From positions 62,001 to 126,000 of the forward strand of contig NZ_JAHLLW010000008.1 in the NCBI RefSeq assembly GCF_019426345.1: a DNA stretch of 64,000 nt, in the 5' to 3' direction. Of this stretch, positions 8,555-17,671 are shown one piece after another. Both the position numbers and the translations under genes were made by a program. How positions within the stretch are numbered: position 1 is the first letter of the stretch; every line of letters starts with the position of its first letter. The notes beneath the pieces are model-generated. The model was not told where the DNA came from. It saw nothing but the letters and a program-made list of their open reading frames with translations, and did no database searches. This stretch comes from Marinomonas lutimaris (GTDB lineage: Bacteria; Pseudomonadota; Gammaproteobacteria; Pseudomonadales; Marinomonadaceae).

Positions 8555-8905
8555 CTATCGAACCGTTGATTCATTTACATACCAGGTATCATTTTTGTGA
8601 TGGATACCAATGACGATCAGAGCTTCGCGTTTCTCGTAAATACCTTTTCACACAAAGCGAAAGCAACCGTCATGATTGCCATCCCGATAGCCTTGTAAAG
8701 CCCCAAAATACTCGTAACCCACGTTTCGACCATTTTTGGCTTGCATGTGTTTGATGTCATACTCAAAACGCTCTGGAGAGAAATCGACAAGATCCTCCTC
8801 TTCGTAATGTTTAATAAACAACTCATAGTTGCCCGTGTCATCGGCTTTCAGCATTTCTTGAAGAAATTGCTCCGCAATGTGTTTCTCATTTTTGAGCTCA
8901 AGCAT
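8555..8905 (-). pseudogene. Small conserved-looking protein gene interrupted by in-frame TGA
   Basis: The ATG at 8905 opens an 85-residue frame ending at TGA (8648-8650). The same frame continues after that TGA with protein-like sequence (KGIYEKREALIVIG, then a run ending YVNESTVR) to a TAG at 8555-8557, giving 116 codons in all. A tryptophan codon (TGG) changed to TGA fits the context FRFV-x-KGIYEKRE. The product would be a small acidic soluble protein, perhaps NTF2/SnoaL-like, but this is not certain. It may be a truncated functional protein, a fresh nonsense pseudogene or a sequencing error. It is monocistronic, with ATGs and stop on the minus strand. Confidence 0.6.
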
Positions 8906-9012
8906 AGTCGTATCCTTACTAGAGTTTAAGGCTAAATGAATGCACTAGAGGTTATTATTTCATCATGCTTGGAGCAAATTATTTGGGATAAGCTACTTTT
9001 TAAGCACAAAAA

Positions 9013-9040
9013 AGCCAAGGCCGTATCGACGGTCTTGGCT
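9013..9040 (-). terminator. Rho-independent terminator of the MFS gene
   Basis: The stem AGCCAAG.CCGT/ACGG.CTTGGCT has one G-T wobble and a 4-base loop. On the minus strand it is followed by TTTTTT, directly downstream of the transporter stop. Confidence 0.8.
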
Positions 9041-9064
9041 ATTATTGATTAATCCTATAAAGGA

Positions 9065-10402
9065 TTAGGCTGGGTTGGCAGCCACATCCAAGCGTACTCG
9101 AAAACGCATAACAGCAAGGCTTGCCAAAACACCTACGCAACAAACAAGCGTGACGTAATACGCAGGAGCTAATGGATCTTCATTTATTAACGTACTCACC
9201 ACCAGTGGCGTTGTACCACCAAAAATGGCATAAGCCAAATTATAAGAAAACGACAGACCCGTGAAACGAATCGCAGGAGGGAAGCTTTTCACTGCAATCG
9301 CAGGGACAACACCCACTAAGCCGACAAAGAAACCAACCAAAGCGTATAATGGAAAGAGCAAGGATGTATCTTGCAGCATAGTGCTATAAAACACCCAATA
9401 ACTTGCACCAAGACCAACGCTAAAAATTGCCAGTATTGGGCCATTTCCAAAACGATCTGCTAAAGCGCCACATACCAGCGCGCCAATTAAAACGAAAATA
9501 ATCGCCACGCTATTGGCTTCTAATGATGTTTGAGGATCTAGCTGAATAAGTTTTTGCAGCAAAGCTGGCGTCATCAATATAGTTACCACGATAGCTGCCG
9601 TTAAGACCCAAGTAACGGCCATGGAAACCACAACCGAAGGAATATGCCCTTTTAGTACTGTCTTAAGAGGCAGGTCTTCGGCTAACTCTTTACGCTGTTC
9701 CATTGCCTTAAAAACTGGCGTCTCGTGCAACCAACGACGTAAATACATAGTCACAAAGCCAGACAAACCACCTAGAATGAAAGGGTAACGCCATGCAAAA
9801 CTGTGGATCTCTTCCGCTGAATAGACAGCGTGTAAGAAGGTTGTCACCAAGGAACCAATTAAAATACCCGCAACAAGGCCAGCAGACAGCACACCACAAG
9901 CGAACCCCACATGACGCTTAGAAACGTGCTCTGTTACAAATACCCAAGCTCCTGGAGCCTCACCACCAATAGCCGCACCCTGTAGAATACGAAACAGCAA
10001 AAGCAATAGAGGAGCGGCAATACCAATCGTCTCGTAGGTTGGCATTAAACCAATCGCTAACGTCGGTACAGCCATCAGGAAAATACTCATCATAAACATG
10101 CGTTTACGACCAAGTTTATCGCCGAAATGAGCCATGATAACGCCGCCGAGAGGACGGGCTAAGTAACCCGCCGCAAAAATGCCGTAGGTTTGTACTTGGC
10201 GAAGCCATTCAGGCATATCGGCAGGGAAGAATAAGCTACCAACCACGTTGGCAAAGTAAACGAAGATGACAAAATCGTAAAATTCTAACGCGCCACCAAG
10301 AGCGGACAAACTTAAGGTTTTGGCATCACTTCGATTTAAGCGGCGATGAGGAGCGTTTCCATCATCAGCACTATTGGGCTGAGTGTGTATTTTTGTATTC
10401 AT
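9065..10402 (-). CDS. MFS transporter, metabolite:H+ symporter (MHS) family
   Basis: A 445-residue protein with about twelve membrane segments. MHS signatures include SALGGALEFYDFVIFVYFA at the first helix, the loop motif GDKLGRKRMF, and RILQGAAIGGEAPGA in helix 4. It has an unusually long hydrophilic N-terminus (about 25 residues). The family takes up carboxylates, betaines and similar solutes with protons (ProP, KgtP, ShiA). Substrate is unknown. It stands alone with its own terminator. Confidence 0.88.
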   Translation of the reverse strand: MNTKIHTQPNSADDGNAPHRRLNRSDAKTLSLSALGGALEFYDFVIFVYFANVVGSLFFPADMPEWLRQVQTYGIFAAGYLARPLGGVIMAHFGDKLGRKRMFMMSIFLMAVPTLAIGLMPTYETIGIAAPLLLLLFRILQGAAIGGEAPGAWVFVTEHVSKRHVGFACGVLSAGLVAGILIGSLVTTFLHAVYSAEEIHSFAWRYPFILGGLSGFVTMYLRRWLHETPVFKAMEQRKELAEDLPLKTVLKGHIPSVVVSMAVTWVLTAAIVVTILMTPALLQKLIQLDPQTSLEANSVAIIFVLIGALVCGALADRFGNGPILAIFSVGLGASYWVFYSTMLQDTSLLFPLYALVGFFVGLVGVVPAIAVKSFPPAIRFTGLSFSYNLAYAIFGGTTPLVVSTLINEDPLAPAYYVTLVCCVGVLASLAVMRFRVRLDVAANPA

Positions 10403-10694
10403 GATTATTAGACAACTACTTATTAAGGGCTACTTTTGTTTAAAGAGGACCTATCCAACGCCACTACGATTTTTGTTTTTATTCATGAAAATTCAGACAT
10501 GAGGGTAGAAAGAGATGTTTTCTGACAGGAATGAGAATTTTACTGGTGGTATTGTGCAAAATAAAGGTGTTTTGACGAATATTGCAGCAACTTCGGAAAT
10601 ACTGACTATTTGGCAAATTTTTTATGCGGACTGATAAGCTGGGATCAATAAAGTCACATGCTCTTTTTATGCTGTTAGCAGCTCTTATCACAGC
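10403..10694. other. Intergenic region without a convincing gene
   Basis: A 70-codon open frame on the minus strand (10479-10691) has no ribosome-binding site and a composition unlike a protein, so it is not called. The region should hold the promoter of the MFS gene and the end of the DUF2867 transcript. No clear terminator is seen. Confidence 0.4.
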
Positions 10695-11165
10695 TTAGAC
10701 GCTGTTAGAAAAATTTAACCTCTGAACGCGAGCCAACGCATTCCGAACAATTAAAACATGAAAGGGAAGAATGGTTTTAAGGTAAATTTTTCCACCAATA
10801 TTATGGGGATGAACCCAAGTCGATAAAAATACTCGACCATCTTGAGAAATTACGGAAACCCTAAAGTTCAAATGCTTATCGTTAAACCCAGCGATTAGTT
10901 CATGATCATTCTCTGATTCAACTGGGAAAAAACCAACCTTATCGGAGGCTTCCGGTCCATCGCTTGATAATCCAAATTTAGAAACAACAGCATTGCGTAT
11001 TTTTACCAAGAAGCGTGCCCATCCGGGGAAGTTAGTAATGATTTCCGCTGCTTGGCGTGTAGATAGATTGGACTGAACAGAGTAGCAGTCTATGAAATCC
11101 GATTTATTAATACGATCAGTAAGAAGACTGTTTAGAGGAAGTTCCGTTTTTATCACTTTACTCAT
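10695..11165 (-). CDS. DUF2867 domain protein
   Basis: A 156-residue soluble protein matching the DUF2867 pattern: a central PGWARFLVKIRNAVVSKFGL segment, then a beta-rich half with DKHLNFRVSV and STWVHPHNIGGKIYL, and a C-terminal PFHVLIVRNALARV helix. The domain is found alone or fused to NAD-binding epimerases; its activity is unknown. It lies 38 bases after the MOSC gene on the same strand and may be cotranscribed with it and the LysE exporter gene. The ATG follows AGGATGATTA. Confidence 0.75.
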   Translation of the reverse strand: MSKVIKTELPLNSLLTDRINKSDFIDCYSVQSNLSTRQAAEIITNFPGWARFLVKIRNAVVSKFGLSSDGPEASDKVGFFPVESENDHELIAGFNDKHLNFRVSVISQDGRVFLSTWVHPHNIGGKIYLKTILPFHVLIVRNALARVQRLNFSNSV

Positions 11166-11203
11166 TGTTAATCATCCTGTTGATTTTAGTACTAGCTAAC
11201 AGT

Positions 11204-11854
11204 CTATCTGTGTTTTTGCATACGCTCAGATAGGATATTTCTCCATTCTGGTGCTAATTCATCAATCATAAGTGCTTTGGAAAATATAGCATATGTGTCG
11301 TGATAATCCTTATCAAAAAGGGCTCTAAACAAGGTTTTAACGCTCACTGAATTAGGGTGTTTACTGATTTTTTTGACCTCATCACCCGTTTGAATTACAC
11401 CTTCTTTTATGACTCTGAAATAAACACCAGTGCAATAGCTTTTAGTAAACAGTTTAGGTGCTTTGCTGTTGTTTAAAGCAATGCCGAGTTTATAGCAGGG
11501 CACTCTAGGTTGGCTGACTTCTAAAATGCATTCCCCAATACTAAACCTATCGCCAATGTTTATATCGGACTCGTCTAAAGACGATATTGTAAGGTTCTCA
11601 CCAAAAGCACCTGAGGTTAGGCTGTTGTCGTTAAATGCTCCACGCCAATAATCATAGCGATCATGGGCAAAGGCATACACGGCTTTGTGAATACCTCCAT
11701 GATTCACTAGGTCCGCTTGCTCATCGCCTTCTATGTTTTCCTTTTTTACGACTAATTTGCCTTGTATAGGCTTTTTTAAAATGCCTGTTTGTATAACCTC
11801 GCCGTTATATTCAACGTCTTTTGGCTTGGACACGTTAATGGATACTAGATGCAT
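11204..11854 (-). CDS. MOSC domain protein, YiiM-like
   Basis: The ATG at 11854 is preferred over the upstream one at 11905 because GGAGATAAT lies just before it; the product is 216 residues. The MOSC core is clear: VNHGGIHKAVYAF, GAFGENLT, and the sulfur-binding-type cysteine in SQPRVPCYKLG. YiiM-like proteins reduce or handle molybdenum-dependent N-hydroxylated substrates, such as 6-hydroxylaminopurine detoxification. The exact reaction here is inferred from family only. The C-terminal 3-alpha extension is present. Confidence 0.8.
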   Translation of the reverse strand: MHLVSINVSKPKDVEYNGEVIQTGILKKPIQGKLVVKKENIEGDEQADLVNHGGIHKAVYAFAHDRYDYWRGAFNDNSLTSGAFGENLTISSLDESDINIGDRFSIGECILEVSQPRVPCYKLGIALNNSKAPKLFTKSYCTGVYFRVIKEGVIQTGDEVKKISKHPNSVSVKTLFRALFDKDYHDTYAIFSKALMIDELAPEWRNILSERMQKHR

Positions 11855-11882
11855 ATTATCTCCGAAAATCGCTTCTTTACTA

Positions 11883-12494
11883 TTAATCAACATTTTTAAC
11901 CCCAAGAATAATGGCGGCCGAAATCATAAGGGAGCCTGATATTTTGTTGAAATGGCGCCCAATGTTAGACTGGAACTTCTTTGCAAAAATAGCTGCTGAC
12001 TTGCCATAAAAACATAGGAATAAACCATCTATAAAAAGATACGTGACGCTCAAGGCGATAAACTGTGGCAGCAAAGGCTCTGATGCAAAGATAAACTGAG
12101 GGAACAGCGCCGCAAAGAAAATAACGGCTTTAGGGTTGGACGCCGACGTGATAAATCCTTGCCAATACAAAGACCTAATGGAGCGAGACGGAGACGCCTG
12201 AAAGCTAGATTTATTCGAAAAAATCAATTTTAGTCCCGAGTAAACAAGATAGGCAACGCCTGCCCACTTAATTACTACAAAAATCTGCTGCGAAGACTGA
12301 AGGCTTGCGGCTAAGCCAAGAGAAGCCGCTGTCATTTGCAAAAAGTTAGCGGAAAGATCGCCACAAGCGGTCGCGATTGATTTTTTAAAACCGCTCCCAA
12401 TGCTGTTAGACAGCATAAGAATATGACTTGCCCCCGGTGGAAACATGAACGCCAACACTGTTCCAAAGTACACTAACCATAATTCAATACTCAT
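11883..12494 (-). CDS. LysE/RhtB family amino-acid exporter
   Basis: A 203-residue membrane protein with about six hydrophobic segments. The LysE/RhtB pattern is seen in FPPGASHILMLSNSIGSGFKKSI near the N-terminus, KWAGVAYLVYSGLKL, and the mid-protein GFITSASNPKAVIFFAALFPQF. Such proteins export amino acids or homoserine lactones from the cytoplasm. It is divergent from an AraC-type regulator 104 bases away, which is the usual arrangement for a regulated exporter. Confidence 0.85.
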   Translation of the reverse strand: MSIELWLVYFGTVLAFMFPPGASHILMLSNSIGSGFKKSIATACGDLSANFLQMTAASLGLAASLQSSQQIFVVIKWAGVAYLVYSGLKLIFSNKSSFQASPSRSIRSLYWQGFITSASNPKAVIFFAALFPQFIFASEPLLPQFIALSVTYLFIDGLFLCFYGKSAAIFAKKFQSNIGRHFNKISGSLMISAAIILGVKNVD

Positions 12495-12598
12495 AAACCT
12501 TACCTGCTGATAATTTACTGGGTGAAGGCATATGCTATTCCAAATCCTAATGGCTTAATTTATTCTATATGACATAAAACATAGATAAGTAGCCAATC

Positions 12599-13375
12599 AT
12601 GAATGCAAACGAACTCATTCAACATTTCTCTGATCATCAAGTCACTTCCAAAATAATTAATATGCCAGCGAATGAAGTCGAGGATTTACACGCGCACCCA
12701 TGGCATCAGGTATTGTTTCCTATTTCAGGACTACTGCAATCCACTATTGAGAACAAAAGCATTATCGTTCCACATAACGGAATGCTCTTCATACCAGCCA
12801 ATGCTATTCATAAGTCAGTATCCGTATCGAAAACACAGTTTTTAGCGGTGTATTTAAACCCAAAGAGCAGAGTTAATTATGGGGACGAAGCAAAATCCTG
12901 TTTAGTCACGCCATTCTTAAAAGAGCTGATTGTATTGTTGGTTGAGCAAGGTTTGGACAATCACATGGAGCAAATCACAACTAATTTGCTTAACGTATTG
13001 CAAGATCAAATCGCCATAGCGGAGAGTTACGAAATTCCCTTGCTGATCCCAAGTGACAGAAGGTTGATGACGATCTTTATGGAATTGAACCAGCAGCCAG
13101 ATTTGCCATTCACTCTTGCAGAGTGGGCAATAAAAGTCGGCGCATCACCGCGAACGCTGACGAGGCTTTGTGCGAAAGAATTTAATCAATCATTCGCAAT
13201 GTGGCGACAAAACATCAGACTGGTTTTATCGCTACAGTTACTCGAAAAAAGCCTGTCCATTCAAAACATCGCCTTAGATTTAGGCTATCAATCTGATTCC
13301 GCCTACATCCATGCCTTTAAAGGTTTGTTTGCTCAAACGCCCAGCCAATACCGTAAAAGGTGTTTGTTGGGTTAG
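12599..13375 (+). CDS. AraC family transcriptional regulator
   Basis: A 258-residue protein with an N-terminal cupin domain (HAHPWHQVLFPISG, then MLFIPANAIHKSV) and a C-terminal double helix-turn-helix at about residues 160-255. The second helix-turn-helix reads IQNIALDLGYQSDSAYIHAFKGLF with the closing P-S-Q-Y-R-K-R. It is divergent from the LysE-type exporter and is its likely regulator. The first codon is an ATG preceded by a weak ribosome-binding site. Confidence 0.88.
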   Translation: MNANELIQHFSDHQVTSKIINMPANEVEDLHAHPWHQVLFPISGLLQSTIENKSIIVPHNGMLFIPANAIHKSVSVSKTQFLAVYLNPKSRVNYGDEAKSCLVTPFLKELIVLLVEQGLDNHMEQITTNLLNVLQDQIAIAESYEIPLLIPSDRRLMTIFMELNQQPDLPFTLAEWAIKVGASPRTLTRLCAKEFNQSFAMWRQNIRLVLSLQLLEKSLSIQNIALDLGYQSDSAYIHAFKGLFAQTPSQYRKRCLLG

Positions 13376-13400
13376 ATCATTTTTTTTTGGCTTAAAAAGC

Positions 13401-13433
13401 AAAAAGCCAGCCATTAGACAAGACTGGCTTTTT
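13401..13433. terminator. Bidirectional terminator between convergent genes
   Basis: The inverted repeat AAAAAGCCAG/CTGGCTTTTT has T-runs on both strands. It separates the rightward AraC gene from the leftward ATPase gene. Confidence 0.85.
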
Positions 13434-13453
13434 TAGGGATGGGATTTGATAGA

Positions 13454-15724
13454 TTATTGATACTTTATTGCCAACTCATCAACCCTCGCTAATATTTCTT
13501 TGACCGTTTCCTCTAGCTCTGACCCCATTCGTAAATATTCATTTGGATACTCATCCTTCATTAGAAACATGACTGCATAATAAATAGGCTTGAGTTGCTC
13601 GGTTAACTCAAGTTTTTTTAACCATTTAGCAACAAAGTGAGTTTGTTTTTTAGCTAAAAATAATGCGAATAAAGCAGCCATACCATTGGCACTTTCTTTA
13701 AACGTTTTCGACCATGTATCGTTATTAAATATTTTTTCCGTTACTTTTATTGCAGTATCAAGTTCATTGTTCCATAACGAAATAGACGCTAAAAAATATA
13801 AATTAATGTAATCTTCACTATAGCTAACACCTTGTTTGGCATAGTTAAAAGCTTGTTCTTTTTTATCATTTAATGCTTGTAAAAAATACAGTCCAGCGAT
13901 AGAGACGTAAGCTCTGTTATCACCGTATTCGATGGCTTTAAGCAAAACTTCTTCTGCTTTAGAAAGGTCTTCTAATTTATCTATATATAAACCACCAAGC
14001 TGAAAGTAAGCTTTGTTATCGCCATGCTCAATAGCCCTAAGGTAGCTTTGTTCTGCTTTCAGAAAGTCTTCTAGCTCATTTTCATATAATTCCCCCAGAT
14101 ATTTATAAGCCTCAATAACTTCATTATTAGCTGCATTCAGAAAGCTCTCTTCCGCTAATTGGAGGTCACGAAGTTTATATTGGTATGTTACACCTATGGC
14201 AATATAGGCCACAAAGACTCCTTTAGAGGCAGCTTTTTCGAAATAGATGATTGCATGTGTGAATTCTTCTTTTTCTGCATAAGTGAATGCTTGTTCAATA
14301 TACTCATCAAGCTCTATTTCAGGCAGTGAGTTTAAAAAACTGGTATCGTCTTGCTGTTGAAAAAAATTGTGAGCTTGCTGATATATCAGTTCTTTTTCAT
14401 TAATAGATATGTTCTTACAAGCCAGTAATGCCGATGTGTAAGCTAGGGTGCCGGGTAAATAAGCATCTTGGCTTAATCCGACAGAAAATTGAGCTACTCG
14501 ATGAGTCAAGTCTTCTTGGGTGCACCACATTTCAATAAATCGGGTAAGCCAAAGCAGTTTGTTTTTATCTCGGCGACGGCCATAGCGCATGAGATACCAA
14601 ATATTGAAAAATCGCTCTTGGATGCGGTACAGGTGGTTTTTATTGTCGGTGGGAATTTTTTCAACGATCCATTGCTTTTGCAGTTGGGATAATTGAGCCG
14701 ATATGGTTTTGCTGTCTATACGAGTTTTTTGGGCGATCTCTTTTACGGAGATGGCATCCCAGTGTTTGGCAATGGCGTGAACGATGGGTTTTTGTTGTTT
14801 ACTTAGGTCGTCCATTCGATGTTTGTAAATGGGAGAGGCCATGTCGAGGGTGTCATCTAAGTAACCAAAAGTAGTGCCGTGGGGGCCTTCGGCTAAAATG
14901 TCGAATAATAACGCCATGGTTCTTGGTACGCCGCCCGTGAGTCGGCGAATAGATTCAATTTTCTCAGGTTGTTGTTTGATGGCGAGTTTTATTTGTTTAA
15001 CGGCCTCTTCTCCAGCGGCTTCTGCCAGTGCTAATAACAAGTCTAAGGTTTCATCTTTCGTTAGATTACCTAAAGTGATGACGTTGAAAAACTGGTAAAA
15101 AGGATGTTTGTGATCATAGAAATTCTCAAGAGAAACCGCAGAGCCGCCAATAATTCTCAGGTTAGCATTTTGACTTAATACTTCTCTGAGTATTGCTAAA
15201 TCGACTTTAGAGAAGTGATCAAATAGTTCGGCGATATTGTCGATAAATATAATGATTTTTTGCTGATGCTTGTTCAGGGCATTGTTTAGTAGTTTAAAGG
15301 CCTCTTTTGCGTCTTCGCCATCCTCTGGTTCAATGTCTTCTATTGTTTCTGCTAGACCTTTAAAGTTTGCCCCGTATAAAGGATGCTCTTCTAAATCTTC
15401 CGCGATACGCAGCCAAAAGCTAAACAAAGAGCTAATGCCATACTCTTCTTCTTTTAGTTGAATCGGAATTAACCAAGCTGATAATGCATCGCTTTCTTCA
15501 ACTTCGATACATAATCGAGTGAGTAAGGTGGTTTTCCCCGCACCTCTTACACCTTGAATAATGTAATGTTGTTCGGGCGACTCCATTTTTGACTGCGAAA
15601 TTTCTTTCCATAAGCGTTTGAATTCCTTCAACCTGATGGCAAAGGTTTTCTTTAATACGGCTGTGGACGTATTTTGCGGATTGTACTTTTTTGGTATTTC
15701 GTTTTTATAAGGCGCGGTTGGCAT
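13454..15724 (-). CDS. Large STAND-like ATPase with C-terminal TPR/Sel1-like repeats
   Basis: A 756-residue protein. A Walker A motif, GVRGAGKTTLL, is at about residues 58-68 and a Walker B-like KIIIFIDNI near 175-183. A winged-helix segment (ISVKEIAQKTRIDSKTISAQL) lies around residue 330. From about residue 480 to 640 there is a series of Sel1/TPR-like repeats containing A-I-x-x-G-D-N-x-A-Y units. This order (P-loop, winged helix, repeats) is that of STAND signalling or sensor ATPases, some of which act in phage defence. No effector domain is evident. Its start overlaps the end of the partner ATPase gene by 20 bases, so the two are co-expressed. Function unknown. Confidence 0.75.
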   Translation of the reverse strand: MPTAPYKNEIPKKYNPQNTSTAVLKKTFAIRLKEFKRLWKEISQSKMESPEQHYIIQGVRGAGKTTLLTRLCIEVEESDALSAWLIPIQLKEEEYGISSLFSFWLRIAEDLEEHPLYGANFKGLAETIEDIEPEDGEDAKEAFKLLNNALNKHQQKIIIFIDNIAELFDHFSKVDLAILREVLSQNANLRIIGGSAVSLENFYDHKHPFYQFFNVITLGNLTKDETLDLLLALAEAAGEEAVKQIKLAIKQQPEKIESIRRLTGGVPRTMALLFDILAEGPHGTTFGYLDDTLDMASPIYKHRMDDLSKQQKPIVHAIAKHWDAISVKEIAQKTRIDSKTISAQLSQLQKQWIVEKIPTDNKNHLYRIQERFFNIWYLMRYGRRRDKNKLLWLTRFIEMWCTQEDLTHRVAQFSVGLSQDAYLPGTLAYTSALLACKNISINEKELIYQQAHNFFQQQDDTSFLNSLPEIELDEYIEQAFTYAEKEEFTHAIIYFEKAASKGVFVAYIAIGVTYQYKLRDLQLAEESFLNAANNEVIEAYKYLGELYENELEDFLKAEQSYLRAIEHGDNKAYFQLGGLYIDKLEDLSKAEEVLLKAIEYGDNRAYVSIAGLYFLQALNDKKEQAFNYAKQGVSYSEDYINLYFLASISLWNNELDTAIKVTEKIFNNDTWSKTFKESANGMAALFALFLAKKQTHFVAKWLKKLELTEQLKPIYYAVMFLMKDEYPNEYLRMGSELEETVKEILARVDELAIKYQ

Positions 15725-16886
15725 ATCGATTCCACCAGTCTTTTAATAGGGGCGAGGTAAAACGGTAAGTATTTGGTTCTGATTCAAAAATGTAGCCATC
15801 ATGCTCTAAGCAATTGATGACATATCCATGGTTGGTATCTTGATATTTTTCTTGTTGGCTAATATTAAAATAATCGTTAAATGAAACTTGTTCAGACTGA
15901 GCCAATAGATGTAAAAACTCTTTTGCTAATGCTTTTTCTGACTTTTCAAGGCGATTCAGTCGTTCAACCCAATGATTAAAATTGGAGCGATAAGCTTGGT
16001 CAAATAAGGCGGTATAAGCGGTGTCAACGTCGCTGCATGTTGGGTTAAGGTTTTCAATTTCTAAGCAGTGGTCTTCAAGTCTCTCCCATAGAATTTCAAT
16101 ATAGTAAGGCATCAACCATTGCACTTTTTCCAGCATGTATAGAGCAACGTCTGGCGTAATGTTTAATTCGCTGTCATTTTTGTCATTTAGAAAATCAATA
16201 AACGCCAATCCATTAGATTGGCTTAAAGTAGAGAGACTTAATTTTTCTTGATCGTTAATGAGATTTGACACGCCGAGTCGATTGGCTAATGAATCTAAGC
16301 CAATGGAGCCAGTAAAGATAAACTGCACCATTTCGTTCAATGATGTGTCTTGGCACAAGGTGCGGGTGTTTTTCATGAAGTTTTTGACCGCGGTTAACCC
16401 GCCATCTTCATGAATCGCTTCGATTACATCGGGATATTCATCAAAAACAATGACCAGCTTTTTATCCAATTGAAGTTTACGAATCACTGTTGCTAAGTCT
16501 TGGTGGGTGATATGCCGAGTTTTGTCGGTTAACTTGATACCTGAACCAGCGATGCTTATGTTATCAATCTTACTTAATATAGAACTAAGCCACTCTTTGC
16601 TTTTTTGGCTGTTTTTTTCTAGGTTTTTTATAAAATCCGTGTCGTACAATTGATCAAATATTTGCTTGTAGAAAGCCTGTTCTGTGGTGCAGGATTGAAC
16701 CATGGTGTATAAAAAAATGTAGTCTTCTTTAGGGTTTTGTTCTAAATGCCTGAGCATTGACGTTTTGCCAGATCGCCTTGGGGCAAGCAGAATAATGTGG
16801 GCGCCTCTATCCAAGTATCGCCATACTTTTTGTTGATCTTTGTGGCGTTCGAAATACTTCTTCCCGAATACAACCTGACCTGACAT
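15705..16886 (-). CDS. AAA/archaeal-type P-loop ATPase, partner of the downstream STAND-like protein
   Basis: A 393-residue protein with Walker A LAPRRSGKTSML at residues 34-45 and Walker B LVIVFDEYPD near residue 150. A sensor-like FIFTGSIGLDSLANRL follows, as in the archaeal ATPase/AAA_14-type families that share this layout. The C-terminal part is helical and ends in a winged-helix-like segment (GYIFESEPNTYRFTSPLLKDWW). No transmembrane segment or nuclease motif was seen. It is the first gene of a two-gene operon behind a region rich in inverted repeats. The pair has no recognised function. Confidence 0.75.
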   Translation of the reverse strand: MSGQVVFGKKYFERHKDQQKVWRYLDRGAHIILLAPRRSGKTSMLRHLEQNPKEDYIFLYTMVQSCTTEQAFYKQIFDQLYDTDFIKNLEKNSQKSKEWLSSILSKIDNISIAGSGIKLTDKTRHITHQDLATVIRKLQLDKKLVIVFDEYPDVIEAIHEDGGLTAVKNFMKNTRTLCQDTSLNEMVQFIFTGSIGLDSLANRLGVSNLINDQEKLSLSTLSQSNGLAFIDFLNDKNDSELNITPDVALYMLEKVQWLMPYYIEILWERLEDHCLEIENLNPTCSDVDTAYTALFDQAYRSNFNHWVERLNRLEKSEKALAKEFLHLLAQSEQVSFNDYFNISQQEKYQDTNHGYVINCLEHDGYIFESEPNTYRFTSPLLKDWWNRYANRAL

Positions 16887-16903
16887 ATAACCTCCGTGTT
16901 CTT

Positions 16904-16954
16904 TTTGACAATGAATATTTTGTCAATATAGATAACTATAAAATCATTGTCAAA
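16904..16954. promoter_or_regulatory. Cluster of inverted TTGACAAT/ATTGTCAA repeats upstream of the ATPase pair
   Basis: TTTGACAATGA (16904-16914) is exactly inverted as TCATTGTCAAA (16944-16954). A further TGTCAA half-site at 16921-16926 makes a TTGACA-N10-TGTCAA dyad with the first copy. The block ends 18 bases from the ATPase start codon, which fits an operator cluster or a regulated promoter. The binding protein is unknown. Confidence 0.5.
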
Positions 16955-17035
16955 TATTTTGGCTATAAAAAAATAGTCAAAATCAGTTTTGTATTCTTTT
17001 TAAGTGTTAGGAAAGTGTTTAGGCTAAATAGAAGG

Positions 17036-17671
17036 TCATTCCATAACCCCCAACTCCAAACATTCTCCTTCCATGGCTTTTGCATCCTCAGGATCGTGTG
17101 TGACAAGCAACGCGGGTATGTTCGCTTGGCGTATTTCGTTTAGCACAAAGGCTCGTACGTCACGCCTTAGTGCTGGATCAAGTTTGCTGAAGGGTTCGTC
17201 CAATAGTAAATAATCCGGTTTGGAAAGCAGGGTTCGCAGCAAGGCAACACGAGCCTGTTGACCGCCAGACAGTTCTTTCGGTAGGGCATTGGCTTTGTCG
17301 GGAATGCCGAGTTTTTCCAAGGCGTTTTGCGCCATGTTGATACGTTCTTGCTTATGGATGTCAGCAGGAATAGCGAACATGAGGTTTTCAGTGATGCTCA
17401 TGTGCGGGAACAGCAAGGGCATTTGTTGTAACAAGCCGACTTTTCGATCTTGAGTGGCTTTTGTGTGCAAAGCTTCGTCGTTTAAAAAGGCTTCGCCAGT
17501 GGTAGTTAAATTCGCTGATAAAGATCCGCTTAAAAAATGCAGTAGGCTGGATTTGCCAATGCCGCTTGGCCCCATGATGGACAAAACCTGACCATCGGCG
17601 ATTTCGAAGCTCAAATCTTTAATAAGTGTCTTATCGCCCAAAGACAAAGAAAACGCATTTACACTGAGCAC
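17036..17671 (-). CDS. ynjD: ABC transporter ATPase, YnjD-like
   Basis: A 211-residue ABC ATPase: Walker A GPSGIGKSSLL, signature LSGGQQARVALLR, Walker B YLLLDEPFSKLDP and switch His in LLVTHDPEDA. It pairs with the large permease whose gene overlaps its start by 13 bases, and with the periplasmic protein gene further upstream. The family is related to thiamine and iron importers; the YnjBCD substrate is not established. It is the last gene of the leftward operon. Confidence 0.85.
   Translation of the reverse strand: MLSVNAFSLSLGDKTLIKDLSFEIADGQVLSIMGPSGIGKSSLLHFLSGSLSANLTTTGEAFLNDEALHTKATQDRKVGLLQQMPLLFPHMSITENLMFAIPADIHKQERINMAQNALEKLGIPDKANALPKELSGGQQARVALLRTLLSKPDYLLLDEPFSKLDPALRRDVRAFVLNEIRQANIPALLVTHDPEDAKAMEGECLELGVME

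Noticed and set aside
8648-8650. Selenocysteine at the in-frame TGA.
   Set aside because: No SECIS-like hairpin was evident right after it and the context fits Trp, not Cys; a nonsense change is simpler.
10479-10691. 70-codon open frame on the minus strand.
   Set aside because: No ribosome-binding site, protein-unlike composition and no neighbour logic; probably random.
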